DNA from: Anoplolepis gracilipes
Lineage: Eukaryota; Arthropoda; Insecta; Hymenoptera; Formicidae
Length of the DNA: 64,000 nucleotides
Direction: 5' to 3'
Assembly: GCF_047496725.1 (NCBI RefSeq)
Contig: NC_132983.1
Coordinates: 10,329,001-10,393,000, forward strand
Positions 9,994 through 21,697 of this stretch are shown here, piece after piece (the stretch's first letter is position 1; the number at the start of each line of letters is the position of its first letter). A model generated the notes under the pieces. The model saw nothing but the letters and a program-made list of their open reading frames with translations. It made no database searches and had not been told where the DNA came from. The position numbers and the translations under genes are program-made.

Positions 9994-11165
9994 GACTTAT
10001 AAAATTTTCAATCTTCAAACTTAGAATTATTTTCACACTTAGAAATATTTTATGCTCTTCGGACTTAGAATATTTTCATACGTACTAATACTCATACTAT
10101 TTTATGCCGCTGAATCCATTGAATCTTATACTTATATTATTTCACTGACTCCTTTGATAGAATAATTCTGAGATAGAATTATTTCATGAATAATACTTTA
10201 ATTTTATAGATTCAATGTTACATTTTTACAATTAATACTTATATTTTATTTCAATACCGACACTTATATTATTTTATTTCATACTTGACAATATTTCAAC
10301 CTTCACTGATCTTTAATCGATACTTGTATCCCACACTCTTATCCTATATTACCAATTACCTTATAACATAATACTACTTCTTTTATTTTTCAGTCATTAT
10401 TTAATCTAATTTCAAATTATTTTAGTTAATTTTAAATTATTATATTGTTTAATATAATTCAATTGATGAATTATTAAATTATTCCAACGATATCCTGTCA
10501 TAAAGTAACCTCTGTGCGATACGTTCATTGCATGTGCGATATTTGTCATGGTGTCATGGAGTTCCTAGAACTTCCTCAGCCTCTCGTTAGTACCGAATGA
10601 ATTGTAATCTGACCACTAGACTATATCAAACATTGTGACGTCCCGCCAAAAATTTCAAATTAAATTTTTCAAAATATAAACGTACCGCTAGAAATATGAA
10701 CACAAGGTATGAGATATACATATATATCTCAAATTCAGCCTAATAAAATATTTAATCAAGCAAAATATTATATAACTATTAAATTGGATATTGCTTGCTT
10801 ACATAGTGTTAACAAAATAATGCTGACCCTTATCAGTAAAGGAAATCATATATTGTTATTGCAACCATTAGACTACTATATATATTGATTTTCTAAATAA
10901 GAGTTAAAATTTTCTCTATTAAAATATATAGGAATATATGTTACCATAATATCAGAATCGCTAAAATCTAATAAATAAATTATGCGATCGTAACAATAAT
11001 ACTTTTAAAATTATTATATTAGTATGTCAATACCAAATTATACTAAAAATCGCTTTATCAATTATAAATCTTGCATTTTCTTCAATTATCATATTGAAAA
11101 AAAATCTAAAAAAAAAAAATTATTTAGTAGAGCATACCTCAAGGAGAATGCACACTTATAGTTAA

Positions 11166-12288
11166 AAAGGTTGGACAGGGTTAAAGAGGGTTGGACGCCT
11201 CCCCCCCCCCGTATGGCACAATGCGGTAATGGCCAGCAGTAAGAATCTGCATGCTCTACGGAGCATGCAGAGGAGGCTGCCCATCCGCGTCATACGGGGG
11301 TATCGGACCGTCGCCTTTGAGGCGGCGTGTCTGGTGGCCGGGATCATGTCCTGGATCTTCACGGCGGGCGCGTACCGAGATGTATCGGATACGCGTGGTC
11401 CGCCGGGGGGATCCGGATTTAGGACCCCTGCCACCAAGGGTAGTTGCGAGGCTCAGACTCCAGGCTCGGCGGCGCAAACTCTCAGAATGGGAAGAGGACC
11501 TGTTCAATGCCAGGACAGGTCTACGCGCCGTCGAGGCTATCCGCCCATTCTTCTATGAATGGGTAGACCGACGACACGGCGCCCTAAATTTCAGGACGGT
11601 GCAGGTGCTCACGGGGCACGGTTGCTACGGGGAGTACCTGCACCGAATAGGAAGAGAGCGGTCGGCCACGTGCCACCACTGTGGCGCCCCGAAGGACACC
11701 GCTGAGCACATCCTGGCTGAATGCCAGGCGTGGAGTGAACAGCGGGGTGTCCTCCGGGACGCCATAGGAGAGGAGGTCTCCCTGGCCGCCATGGTGAAAG
11801 CCATGGTGGTCGGGGAGGACCAATGGAAGGCGGCCGCCTCCTTCTGTGGGGACGTCATGTCCCGGAAGGAGGCGGCCGAAAGAGAGAGAGAGGCGGATCC
11901 CAATGCCCCTCCCTCTCGGAGAAGGAGGGGGGGAACGAGGATGCGAGCGTATAACGCCCACGTCCTCTAACCCCCCTACGTGTCCCTTCTCCAGGGACGC
12001 GGGGGTGCAGGTGCGGCAGACAACTATTGTGTGTGCTGCCGCCCGAAGAGCGACGGCGAGCACGTGCTACCTCGCCCTTGCAGGCATACGCTACATAGTT
12101 ACCCACTGTCCTGCATCCCTCCCCCTCGTGGGCACACCTTGACGTGGTGAGGGGGCTCTAGTAACCGAAAGGTGAAGCCAACGTGCCCAGACAGCATTGC
12201 CACGAGCCGGTGTCAGCTTGCTGAACGAATGGCTCCTATGTGGCAAGCGCACTTCGTGCGTTGTTTGGACGGTCGACGGCCGCCCCCG

Positions 12289-12323
<35 letters not shown>
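11166..12323 (+). mobile_element. R1-clade retrotransposon 3' fragment (E1)
   Basis: A GC-rich, 5'-truncated non-LTR element inserted in L2. The homologous L3 sequence is uninterrupted here (about 58560). It carries the end of ORF2, a 3' UTR of about 320 bases, and a run of 28 T at 12296-12323. A T run at the sense 3' end is odd for a poly(A)-tailed element and may belong to the junction with E2. Confidence 0.7.
11220..11970 (+). pseudogene. R1-clade ORF2 C-terminus
   Basis: The thumb region downstream of the RT active site (RRLPIRVIRGYRTV) is followed by a frameshift near 11380, and then by the C-terminal domain. This holds the conserved C-x2-C-x7-H-x4-C motif (CHHCGAPKDTAEHILAEC) near 11680. 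It ends in an arginine-rich tail and stop at 11970. The RT catalytic core is absent. In R1 elements the cysteine motif is thought to help target-primed reverse transcription. Confidence 0.8.
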
Positions 12324-13706
12324 CCCTTCCCAATTTTATGCGGGTGCTCCCGCGGGATGAGGGTGCGGAGCGGTGGGTGCCCCTGCTGTGAAACGTCCCT
12401 CAGTGGGGAAAAGTGGGAGCCGGTCGGGACCCTCGCCCGAAGGACTGGATGGGTGACTCAGTCACCCGCCGGGCCAGAGGCGGGGACCACCCCGATCCCA
12501 GTGACTCCCACGTGTGAGTGAGATTAATAATTTATTTATTTTCAGGATTCTTATTTTCAGGTACTATCGGGTTAACGTCTAAAGACTAAGGTGTTAGGAA
12601 CCGTGCCTAGGGTCTGCATGATCGCGTAGACGTAAAATGTCGCGGTCGCGAACGGTCCGTCCCGGGATACCTTCCGTCCTCCCGGTGTATCTAGGCTTGG
12701 CGGCGTAAAGGTGGCTCTACGTCGCTCGACCACCCCTTCCACCATACTCGTGGGAACAGTTATGGCGTATAAAAATAAAATCTTCGACGTGGTGAGGAGG
12801 AGTGCCCGCCTGGCCGACCGCTTCCGGTCTGGCGCGGCCGCGAGTAGGGAAGCGCGGGGTGTCTCCGTCGTTGAGTCGCGGGTCTGCTCGACCGCGTGCT
12901 CGGTGGCGGCCTCCGTTTCCTCGAGAGCGCCTCACAGAGCTGTGCGCGGGCGGGCCCGTGACACAATACGCGATGGCGCACAGCCCCGAGATTGCGGCCT
13001 TCCTGCCGCTAGAACCGCGTTAGTGAATCGCGAAGCAACCGGGATTAGATCCGCGTACGTCGTATTAGAGCGTTGTTTCATTACTACGATTAGGTCGGCG
13101 TCGGTCAATTTAGCGCGAGAATCGGAGACCGGCGTCAAACAAATAGCGCGCGAGATAGAAAAGCCCGCGATTAGGCCCGCGATTAGACCCGCGCTTAGAT
13201 CCGCGAACATTGCGACAACGGTGCGAAAGACGGTTAGATTCGCGGACCCAACCCCACCCCACACAGCGAGTGGCCCGGCGCCACAGGAATTAGGTAGGAT
13301 AAGCTCTAGCTTAGGTAGTGCGTCCACGGGTGTTAGGATGCTGCAGCTGAACATGCGACGTTCGGCTATAGTAACGGGTGAGGTACGTCAACTCGTAGTC
13401 GAAAAGCGACTTGACGTTTTATTATTGCAGGAACCACACGTCGGGAAGCAGGGTTCGGGTTACACGATCGTAGGATTAGGCATAGGGACGAGGGTTGCCG
13501 CAGTGCGCTCACAACGTCCGTGGGCAGCAGTGGTAATCTGCAATCCCAATTTCGATACGGTTTTCATCTCGCAGCTTAGCACTACGCATTGTGTCTGCGT
13601 GGAAGTGCGGGCCCCCAGCTTCTCCTTCTACGTTGTCTCGTGCTACTTCCAGTAACAGCGACGAGATTGAGAAGCACCTCAGCCACCTCGAAGAAGCTTC
13701 TTCTTA
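12324..13706 (+). mobile_element. R1-clade retrotransposon 5' fragment (E2)
   Basis: GC-rich sequence starting after the T run, with about 390 bases of leader containing a tattttcagg acceptor-like word. An ORF follows and reaches only the start of the endonuclease. L2 sequence resumes near 13707. Together with E1 this may be one insertion with a large internal deletion, or two adjacent insertions. Confidence 0.55.
12711..13700 (+). pseudogene. R1-clade ORF2 N-terminus, endonuclease start
   Basis: About 200 residues of basic, low-complexity sequence (repeated AIRPA and RSA words) lead into an apurinic/apyrimidinic-like endonuclease: LQLNMRRSA, then LLLQEPHVG with the metal-binding glutamate, and VVSCYFQ. 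The main frame stops at TAA (13653). A shift of one base continues with SDEIEKHLSHLEE, the expected next segment. The endonuclease aspartate and histidine motifs are missing by truncation. Confidence 0.75.
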
Positions 13707-14691
13707 ATCTAATAAACCGATACTCGATTACCATTTCAGTTGAAGCAAGTGATTATAAAGAAATCGCTTGAGTATAATCGCGAGAGCTTCCTCGAAATAT
13801 AACAATGGATACTTGATTATAAAGTTCGCATCATCTTATCGAAATTAAGATATCGAAGAACTCACTCGGTTTCAATAACTCCAGAGGAGGAGACTTCCCT
13901 CTCCAAACCAAAGTTCATCTTCATACGAACAAGATCAACCAACCTGAAGGAACTTGGGCCCTTCTGATGACTAGTGGAAGGAGAGATTGAGAGTGGGGAC
14001 GAACCTCAGGAGTCAGTCGAGCGTGTGGACTGCTAGTCAGTCGTAATTCAGGAGTCGTGAAGAAGTCGTCCTAAGAATCTCTGAGTCTTTGTTCGCTGCG
14101 TCCTAGAATAAAATTCAACTTAGTTTTTCCGACTACTACTTTGTGCCGTCGAGGTAGAGTCTTTTAATACTTTAAGATTTTTTACTTCGCGATTCATTTT
14201 AAATTAAACTTAGATTTAACACTATATTACTATTCATACTTTTAATCTCGGTACAGTGCGGATGTACCTTTCGTTTTAATTAATAGATTCCTGTACATTA
14301 TTATAGCAATCTATATACTTGCAATTTTTCTAAAATTATTTTGATATTTGAAATATATTAGTTTATTCTTGCATTATTATAAGTGAATTGTTATATCCAG
14401 TGTTCCTACATTCCAGAGCCAACATTTACTATAAACAATTAGATATTGTACAAATTATTAACAAATATTGACTAAATATCAACGATATTAGAATTTTCAT
14501 CATTTATTCTATCTGAATAAAGCAATAGCGAGTCCCGAGCCTGGGAAAGAGCAAGCTGACGTGCCCCTCGTTACAGTTCAGGCAGAGCTGAGACTTAGTC
14601 GATGAGCTGTCTGGGCGTCGTTTAATCCAGATTATTAACAAATATTAATTTAGCAAAATCAAAAATAAATTTACGATATAATTTATAGTAG
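13707..14691 (+). other. L2 leader-like region, no long ORF
   Basis: Aligns with L3 59320-60330. It contains agtcagtcg words reminiscent of the initiator repeats of L1. No open frame of note was found. A conserved block near 14520-14630 (gagtcccgagcctggg, gagctgtctgggcgtcg) is almost identical in L3 and lies just upstream of the MPxTRR gene. Confidence 0.4.
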
Positions 14692-15060
14692 ATGCCTGGT
14701 ACTCGCCGCGCCGGTAAAAAGTACAAACAGTTATGCGCCGCTTTACGCCGACAATAATAAATTCAAAAACAAATTAACAATTTCAATCAAATAACTGAAA
14801 ATAGTGAAGAACTTACAGTAGATATACCAAATAATCAAAGGATTGTTGTTGAACTCTTCGAGTGGCCGCGGGCTTTAGAGCCAGTCGAAATTCCCAGCAC
14901 CCGAAGAACCTTCGAGTTCATTGGATGGCCTGGACCACTGGCGCAGATCGAATTATTTCTTTCTGAGATCCTTGTCGCAGACATCCCCGAAGGTGATCCA
15001 CGGAGAACAGCACGCAAGAAGACAGGAAAATTCGCAATAATAAAATATTATTAAAGTAAG
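14692..15060 (+). pseudogene. MPxTRR small ORF, L2 copy with nonsense codons
   Basis: Codon-for-codon homologue of the intact 117-codon ORF at 60337-60690 in L3, starting MPGTRRAGKKYKQL. Two consecutive TAA codons occur about 22 codons in, where L3 has CGG CAA. Beyond the stops the frame stays open and similar to L3 to the end, where the L3 stop is replaced. The gtaagt word after the ORF is conserved. Confidence 0.65.
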
Positions 15061-15072
15061 TCACACTTACGG

Positions 15073-15111
<39 letters not shown>

Positions 15112-15564
15112 TATATAGGTATGTACATAAAGAAAATATTTTAATGAAATTATATACATAATTGAAAAAAAAAGGAAAAAGAGAAATCAGAATTAAAATA
15201 ACTAATAGAATAATAAATATTTCTATTATATTTCTCTCGTATTGCAATATCATTGAAAATAATTCAATTAAATATATAATCCTTGCAATAATTTAATTTA
15301 ACTAATAATCTTAAAGTCTTAATAAATAATAATAAATATATATATATTTTTAAAAACAATATATACTACTTTATGTCGCTTAATATTATTTTAATTGAAC
15401 ATTATTTTAATTGCACGTTAGTAATCATATTACTACTTTATCCTTATATCATTAAAATTATTATAAATAAAATTTAGAAATTTTTTCCAATTGCTTTCAC
15501 TATATTAAAGCATTTTCTCTATCATTTAACAATATTATCTCAAATATAGAATACGTAAAACTTC

Positions 15565-15607
<43 letters not shown>

Positions 15608-16204
15608 TATAATAAATAAAAACATAATAGTAATACATTTGCAAGTACATTTATATTACTGTTCATATAATAAACTGTTCCATCCTTAGCTCCCAGATAT
15701 AACTCACAAAAAAAAGAAGAAAAAAAATCACTTTTTATTATATATATATTACTAAAATAATTAACTATAGCAATAGATTTTCATAATAAGGCTTTTGAGA
15801 CAAATAAAGTATTAATAAAAATCTTTCCAAGACATATGTATAAGCATTTATGAAAATAATAAATTTTATTTTTATCTATAAATTAATATTAAATTATTAA
15901 TTATTGATTTTCATAATTATAATAGAGAATAAATAAATAGAAAGAGAATAAATAAATAGAAAGAGAATAAATAAATAGAAATATATATATAAATAGAAAG
16001 ATCCACGATACTTATCTTAATAAATTATGTGAGCAAATAAGGAGCATCCTTCTTATACTATCACTTCCCTTTTCCATCGGAGACGGTGACTTTTTAAATA
16101 AATAATAGCGCCGGTCTCTAATGAACCATATTCCAGTGTAAATTTATTTATTTGGATGTCACTTTCCCTCGTAATATTAAATCTGCAAAAATATATATAT
16201 TTTA

Positions 16205-16249
<45 letters not shown>

Positions 16250-16597
16250 AGGATAACCTTAACAATAATAATAATAATTACTTTATTACAAAATAAGGAA
16301 ATCCATTCAAAGTATTCATGAATCACAAAATCTCCTATATAATTAAAATAACCAATTCTCTCATACTCATTACTATATAAGTATAACTTGTCCAAAATTA
16401 TATATTAATTCATATCAAATTAATTAACAAATTATATTGAGATAATTTTATCCTCTTCAAGAACAATAAATATAACCAATAAATATAATAATTATCAATA
16501 TTTATTATACTCTCAACTTTATATACCCTCTAGTAATATTTTTTCACTAGACTCAATTACGAACACACCTATACATACATAAAATCTATATATATAT
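15061..16597 (+). other. L2 AT-rich body between small ORF and DNA transposon
   Basis: Aligns with L3 60700-61910 throughout. It contains (TA)n runs at about 15083, 15570 and 16210 and three tandem aaatagaaagagaat units near 15930. No gene seen. Confidence 0.5.
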
Positions 16598-16630
16598 GGA
16601 CCATTTATTTTGAAAGTGGTGTAAGTCCAT
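16598..16630 (+). repeat. left terminal inverted repeat
   Basis: 33 bases starting GGACCATTTATTTTGAAAG and ending gtaagtccat. Pairs with 19303-19335 at 32 of 33 positions. The inner half, gaaagtggtgtaagtcca, recurs at about 16782. Confidence 0.95.
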
Positions 16631-16937
16631 TTTTAAAAAAAATGAGATATGACGTATTTCATGCTTAATTTAATGTAAATTTTTTATGTATAACTAGTCC
16701 GTGTTTAATTTCTTTAAAAATTCCCATGTTTTGTACAACTTAAAATCGGTCGGTAAATGAAATTGCATACTCATCGATTATGAAAGTGGTGTAAGTCCAA
16801 TTGACAGAGGTAGGTGGCTTAACAGGTGGTTGCCGATTAGTAGTCTGTTATTTTTAATTTCATTTGTTTTATCGTACGTGTCATCCTACGTGTCAAGAGT
16901 TGCTAATTTAGGTTGCTTATTCTATTTTTTTCTTAAA

Positions 16938-18948
16938 ATGGATAACTTCATACTAACATCAGATAGTGATATAGGTAAGAACGAATGGTAAATCAATTGT
17001 TATTTTATAACGATTGAAAATATTTATTTTACTCAATTATAAATAAATTCACGCAGACATGAATATAAACAGAAGAATAATAAAAGATTCAGAGGATGAA
17101 AACAATTCCGCTATAAACAATAAATTAACGACCCGTAAAAAGAGAAGAAGAATAATAGAGGTAGGATCTTCATCAGATGAGGATATTGTTATTGAGAACT
17201 TAGATTCTGCAGAACCAAATAAAGAAAAATATTTGCAACAAGTAAACAAAATTAAGCGAAATAGTGGACAAAAGTATTATACAAAAAGAGGAAAATTCAT
17301 TCCAGCAAAACAATTTGAATCCAAAAATTGTAATTGCTCAAAGAAATGTATTGAACGTATTAATGAAACACAACGTATAGAAATTTTTAATAAGTTTTGG
17401 AATATAGGTGATTTTAATAAGCAAAATGTATTTCTATATGCTAGTGTTCAACGAGAATCTGTCAATAGAAGAAGGCCTAGAAATAATTCGGGCACTAAAA
17501 GGGCATATGCTTATAAATTTTACCTAGTCACTTCTGGTGGAAACATTTTAGTATGTAAGAAGTTTTTCATAAACACTTTCCAAATATCTACTGGACGAAT
17601 TGATCGTATCCTAAAATCGCATGAGAACATTCCGAAAGACATGCGTGGAAAAATGGTTGGCTCTTGCAGAAGAACTAGTGAGCTACTGACGAATACAGTG
17701 ATAGACCACATAAAAAGCTTTCCGGCATTTGAAAGTCACTATACTCGATCACAAAATCCAGAACGGATGTTTTTAAATCCTGAATTAAATATAAGAAAAA
17801 TGTATGATTTATACTTGGAAAAATGCAATGAAAATAACCTGAGTTCAGTAGTTAATGAATGGACATATAGGAAAATCTTTAAACGAGATTTCAAGTTACA
17901 CTTCCATTTGCCACGTAAAGATACCTGTGCGAAATGCGATTTCTTAAACATGAAAATTAAGACAACAACTGATGACGAAGAGAAAACGATTCTTGTAGAA
18001 AGACATGATGTTCACTTGCAAAATGCTGAATTAGCAAGAAAAGCATTACAAGAAGATAAAATTCTGGCATCAGAAAATCCTGATACATACTTTGCCTTCT
18101 CTTTTGACCTACAAAAAGCCTTACCTTACCCGAAATTATCTGTCTCAATCGCATATTACAAGCGAAATATGTATGTTTTAAACGAGGGTTTTCACAATTT
18201 CCACGATAATAAAGTTAATATGTATGTGTGGGACGAAACTGTTGCTTCGAGGGGATCACAAGAAGTAGCTTCTTGTTGTTTGAAACATTTAGAAAACGTA
18301 TCGACCCAAAGCCATGTTATTGCCTACAGCGACATGTGTACTGGGCAAAATCGAAATTTACAGATGGCATTGATGTGGTTGAAGCTTACCCAGTCGAATG
18401 AAAATAACATTGATATAATTGACCACAAATTTTTACTTTCGGGGCATTCATATCTTCCGAACGATGCAGATTTTGGCATCATCGAAATGGTATTGCGAAA
18501 AAAAAATGTTCTGTACACACCACAGGATTATTATGAGGTAATAAAACAATGTAGAAAACATAACAAATTTATTTTACACGAAATGAAACGAGAGAATTTC
18601 GTTTCAACAAAAAACCTTCAAAATGCAATTAGAAAACAGATAAAAAAAAACACTAATGGCGAACAGGTCAACTGGTTGCAAATATGTTGGTTGAGGTTTC
18701 TCAGAAGTGCCCCATATACTATTTTATATAAAACATCAATGAAGGATCCAGAATTTAAAACTATAAATTTATTACCCACACGTCCTGGAAGACCGCTAAA
18801 GTTTGAAAAAATCGCCCTGGCGCCTTTGTACGAAAATGCCAGGCCTATTACTTACGAAAAATATAAAGACATGAAGCAGTTACTACCGTATATACCTCCG
18901 GTGCATCATGCATATTTCGAAACACTGCCACATGCAGAGCATAAATAA
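16938..18948 (+). CDS. two-exon transposase-like protein, ~642 aa
   Basis: Exon 1 (16938-16974) starts ATG GAT AAC. An 82-base intron (gtaaga at 16975, cacgcag ending 17056) joins it in frame to exon 2 (17057-18948), adding 13 residues to the 629-residue frame that starts at 17059. The N-terminus is acidic and basic with a C-x-C-x3-C cluster (CNCSKKC); a CAKC motif follows near residue 294. Three conserved-looking acidic sites suggest an RNase H-fold DDE core: D350 in SFDLQKALPYP, D425 in AYSDMCTGQNRN, and E476 in DFGIIEM, after GHSYLPND. Numbering is from the ATG at 17059. The TIR context makes transposition its likely role. I recognise similar unannotated insect proteins but cannot name the superfamily; Sola-like is one possibility. 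The frame is fully open, so it may be recently active. AATAAA overlaps the 3' end near 18947. Confidence 0.75.
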
Positions 18949-19302
18949 ATACTATCAGTATCATGTAATTTTGACAACGTAATTAGTGTCTACAATTAAA
19001 TTTTATGTCTTCTCATGAGTATTTGTAAACAAAATCGAATTAAAATGAAGTATATTTAAGTGCTTTTTCATTTTTTTAAATTGAAATTAAACGATATTTA
19101 CAGTTGTCTAATTTTGAAAGTAGTGTAAGTCCATTTACAGCCCATAAATATGTATTATTGTAGTCTAATTTCCTAAAACAAATCTATATAATGAAATTAA
19201 ATATTTATAAAACAATAGAGACATTGCCAGACTTAATACAATTTGCCTAAATTTTTGAATTGACAGATATGCTAACATCCAATTTTCTCGAAACATGAGA
19301 AT

Positions 19303-19333
19303 ATGGACTTACACCACTTTCAAAATAAACGGT

Positions 19334-19335
<2 letters not shown>
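19303..19335 (-). repeat. right terminal inverted repeat
   Basis: Reverse complement of the left TIR with a single A/G difference at position 6. An additional direct-orientation core, gaaagtagtgtaagtcca, lies at about 19116, inside the right end. Confidence 0.95.
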
Positions 19336-19369
<34 letters not shown>

Positions 19370-20589
19370 AAATTGTCATTTTCACATTAGTTATAAGTCT
19401 TATTAAATAAAATATCAGTTTTACTAAATATAAAACATCATAATGAAGTTCTAAATTTCACCATAACAATTAGTACAGTTAATCTACCTTCATATAATTC
19501 ATTAATACAGGCGACAATAATTGTTTAAATAATAAAATTTATATTCCATTTAAAACTATTAATCGTATATCTTATCTCCTTATTTGAAGATCCATAAATT
19601 ACTGCCGATTTCTTTGTTAAAATAATAAATACTTCCGACAACATCTTAAATTATATGTTCCTCCATAAGCCATAGACTATATAACTTTATAGATTTACCA
19701 CTCTTACACCATTTTACATTGAGAAATCAAATTTAGTCCACCAATTAAACTCGACCTGAAGAACCAGAAAATAAATATTAAAATTCTATGTATACCCATT
19801 AACACATATATATACTCACTTATACATATACATACCTATTTATCGAAAACGACCTTTTAGATTTTAATTTATAAAAATATATAAACAATCAATTTTAACT
19901 TTATTGTTATGTTCCAACAAAGGTAGATACTCCATAGCAGAAATTCCATTATCACAAGATCCTTCATAACAATAAAATAAAAAGAAAATTGACAGGAAAC
20001 TTGGTGTCCTGAAAGGCACCCTTGGACATATGTATACATATATACATATATGTCCAGCGGCAGTTTTCGGGACATTCACAGGGACGCATAATAAAAAACC
20101 TCTCACCTCCCAAAAAACATAGAAAATAAAGGTACCATATTTGGACACCCCTAACAACAACCCCCGAACTAAATTTTCATCCCCTTTTTCGCAATTTATA
20201 ATAAAACTGAGTCAATTTGTTTATAAATAAATAATCAATTGACATACTAAGATAATAATTTTAATATATAATTGCATATTAGAGTAATTATATATATTAA
20301 AACCCTCCATACACATATACTTATAAGTAATCCGTTTGTTAATTAACAATAATTTATAAACAATACCTTATCTTTCTCATCGAAAATTTAGTCAAGTCAT
20401 TATAATTAGACTCTTTTATAATTACAAAAAATTATTTTTCCAACATAAGTTAATTTACAAGTTACTTGTAAAATTAAATAATAACGAATCTATTGGAGAT
20501 ACGAAATTAGAATTTTTCTCAGTTATTCTATTCTACTTGTAAATTAATAATCTCCAACCAAAATTTTTTTTCTCATGATTAATTAACAA
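19336..20589 (+). other. L2 AT-rich body with an extra segment
   Basis: 19336-19785 matches L3 61930-62335. About 500 bases at 19785-20300 are absent from L3, with related caca-tata words at both edges. This is either an insertion in L2 or a deletion in L3 between short repeats. A palindromic block, gacatatgtatacatatatac, surrounds 20030. No gene seen. Confidence 0.4.
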
Positions 20590-21060
20590 TAACGTTATAT
20601 AATAACAATAAAAAAAAACACAAAAATTTATTACAAAATAAATAAATAATTAACAAAATTTTTAATTTGCTTGAAACTTTGAGGATACACTTTTTAACTA
20701 ATTTTATACATTTTGGCCGCCATTTTTGATTTTTTGGACTTAATGATACCAAATACCTTTAAAAATTCTTATTAGTACTAAACTAAGATTTATGCAAAAC
20801 TTTGACTAAATTAAGACAACTTTAGAATTTTACTATTCAATAGATCACAGTTTTGCACCTGTAAAAGTACAAATTTAACTCGTCTATTTTATGCAGTATT
20901 TCCTGTAGATCTTATAACCAAATTTTCGTAAACTCATCCCTAATCGGTTCCGAAATACTTCTATTTGTTTATAAGACGTCAGCCATCTTGTTCTTACTGG
21001 TCCATCCTAGGAAGACCGGACCAATTCCATTATAAAGGACTTGAACTGACGATAATCTGT
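20590..21060 (+). repeat. shared module in L2 orientation
   Basis: Contains ttggccgccattttt near 20714 and gtcagccatcttgttcttac near 20980, the reverse-complement arrangement of the L1 module at 7790-8340. It matches L3 62640-63060 directly. Confidence 0.5.
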
Positions 21061-21363
21061 CCTCAATCTCGACTCTCCAAATCACTCCCTATAATAATTA
21101 ATTAAATGAATTAATTATAAAAGTTATAAAATTTCTTAAGTAATAAGTTAGGATAATACTTAATAGTCATTATTGAATAATAGAGACAAAATCCTACTTT
21201 AAAGCCACCCTATATACATATCTTATATACCGGGTGTCTAAAAATCATTGATCATAGAAATTTAAAATTTAAATATCTACAATATACTCAATACGTGCAC
21301 TCAAAAAACATAAAACTTTTTATCTCTATCTCTCTATATTAGTCTCAAATAAATTAATAATTA

Positions 21364-21543
21364 ATGAAACCACAAGCAACCGACGCTGAAATACAACAGA
21401 ATACTTCTCAAGAACCTGACACCATAATAGAAATACTAATACAATTTTTGGAAGAAAATAAAGAAAACATTATTTATAATTGAGACGATATTATTATTGA
21501 ACTAATGAACCAAGCCTCAATTGTAGTGGTTCCCGATCAGTAA
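21364..21543 (+). pseudogene. second small L ORF, 59 codons, one nonsense codon
   Basis: Starts MKPQATDAEIQQ, is acidic and hydrophobic (IIEILIQFLEENKE), and ends VVVPDQ-stop. A TGA replaces codon 40, where L3 has TTA. In L3 (63403-63583) the same frame is open through that codon but has one extra base near its start. Each copy is broken at a different place, which suggests an ancestral intact reading frame. Function unknown. Confidence 0.45.
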
Positions 21544-21697
21544 AAAAAAAAAATCTCCCGATTATCAAAAGGGTCAAGTCTTAGCTCTCGGCGGTTCCCT
21601 GGGTATAGCCGGTTTAAACAGGTTGCCCTAAAAAACTAAATAGAGAGCAACCTTGGTATTGACACCGAGGTGGACAATAACAGTGGATCGCGAAACG

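Larger units (their letters stand above)
7152..10633 (+). mobile_element. giant LTR-like element L1 (subfamily A), 3' truncated
   Basis: Begins TGTGACGTCCCG immediately after the ERV word ctaaaggg and is the near-identical reverse complement of 31819-28256 (L-rc). It stops at atatcaaaca where L2 begins, so the last ~1.5 kb seen in L-rc, including the small MPxTRR gene, is missing. It contains an inverted module (7790-8340), 85 bp repeats and a TATA/initiator promoter. It is AT-rich outside the promoter and has no long ORF. TG start, promoter and poly(A) signal favour an LTR over a DNA transposon. Confidence 0.6.
16598..19335 (+). mobile_element. complete 2738 bp DNA transposon, unclassified superfamily
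   Basis: Bounded by 33 bp terminal inverted repeats (16598-16630 and 19303-19335) with one mismatch, beginning GGACC. It is flanked by atat on both sides, compatible with a 4 bp or TA-type duplication; the (TA)n target makes this ambiguous. The homologous L3 site (about 61915-61935) lacks the element, which shows insertion. It encodes one two-exon gene occupying most of the interior. Two further direct copies of the TIR core lie at 16782 and 19116. Confidence 0.9.
10634..21697 (+). mobile_element. giant LTR-like element L2 (subfamily B) with nested insertions
   Basis: Begins TGTGACGTCCCGCC, as does L3 at 57934, and ends near acgtgaca where ERV env sequence starts. After removing two R1 fragments (11166-13706), a DNA transposon (16598-19335) and about 500 extra bases (19785-20300), it aligns along its length with L3. 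It carries a broken copy of the MPxTRR gene and a second small ORF near the 3' end. Its left neighbour is L1 and its right neighbour is ERV copy 2, so its flanks do not match each other. Several (TA)n runs punctuate it. Confidence 0.6.

Noticed and set aside
12296..12323. T28 run as the tail of a minus-strand retrotransposon
   Set aside because: The coding fragments on both sides are plus-strand, and no minus-strand element ends there.
17059..17061. ATG at 17059 as the transposase start
   Set aside because: It lies two bases after a clear acceptor. An upstream ATG at 16938 with a gtaaga donor joins in frame, so this is probably an internal methionine.
10634..21697. L2 as the 3' LTR of ERV copy 2
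   Set aside because: L2 is on the plus strand while the ERV is on the minus strand, and related L elements sit at other positions with their own target duplication.
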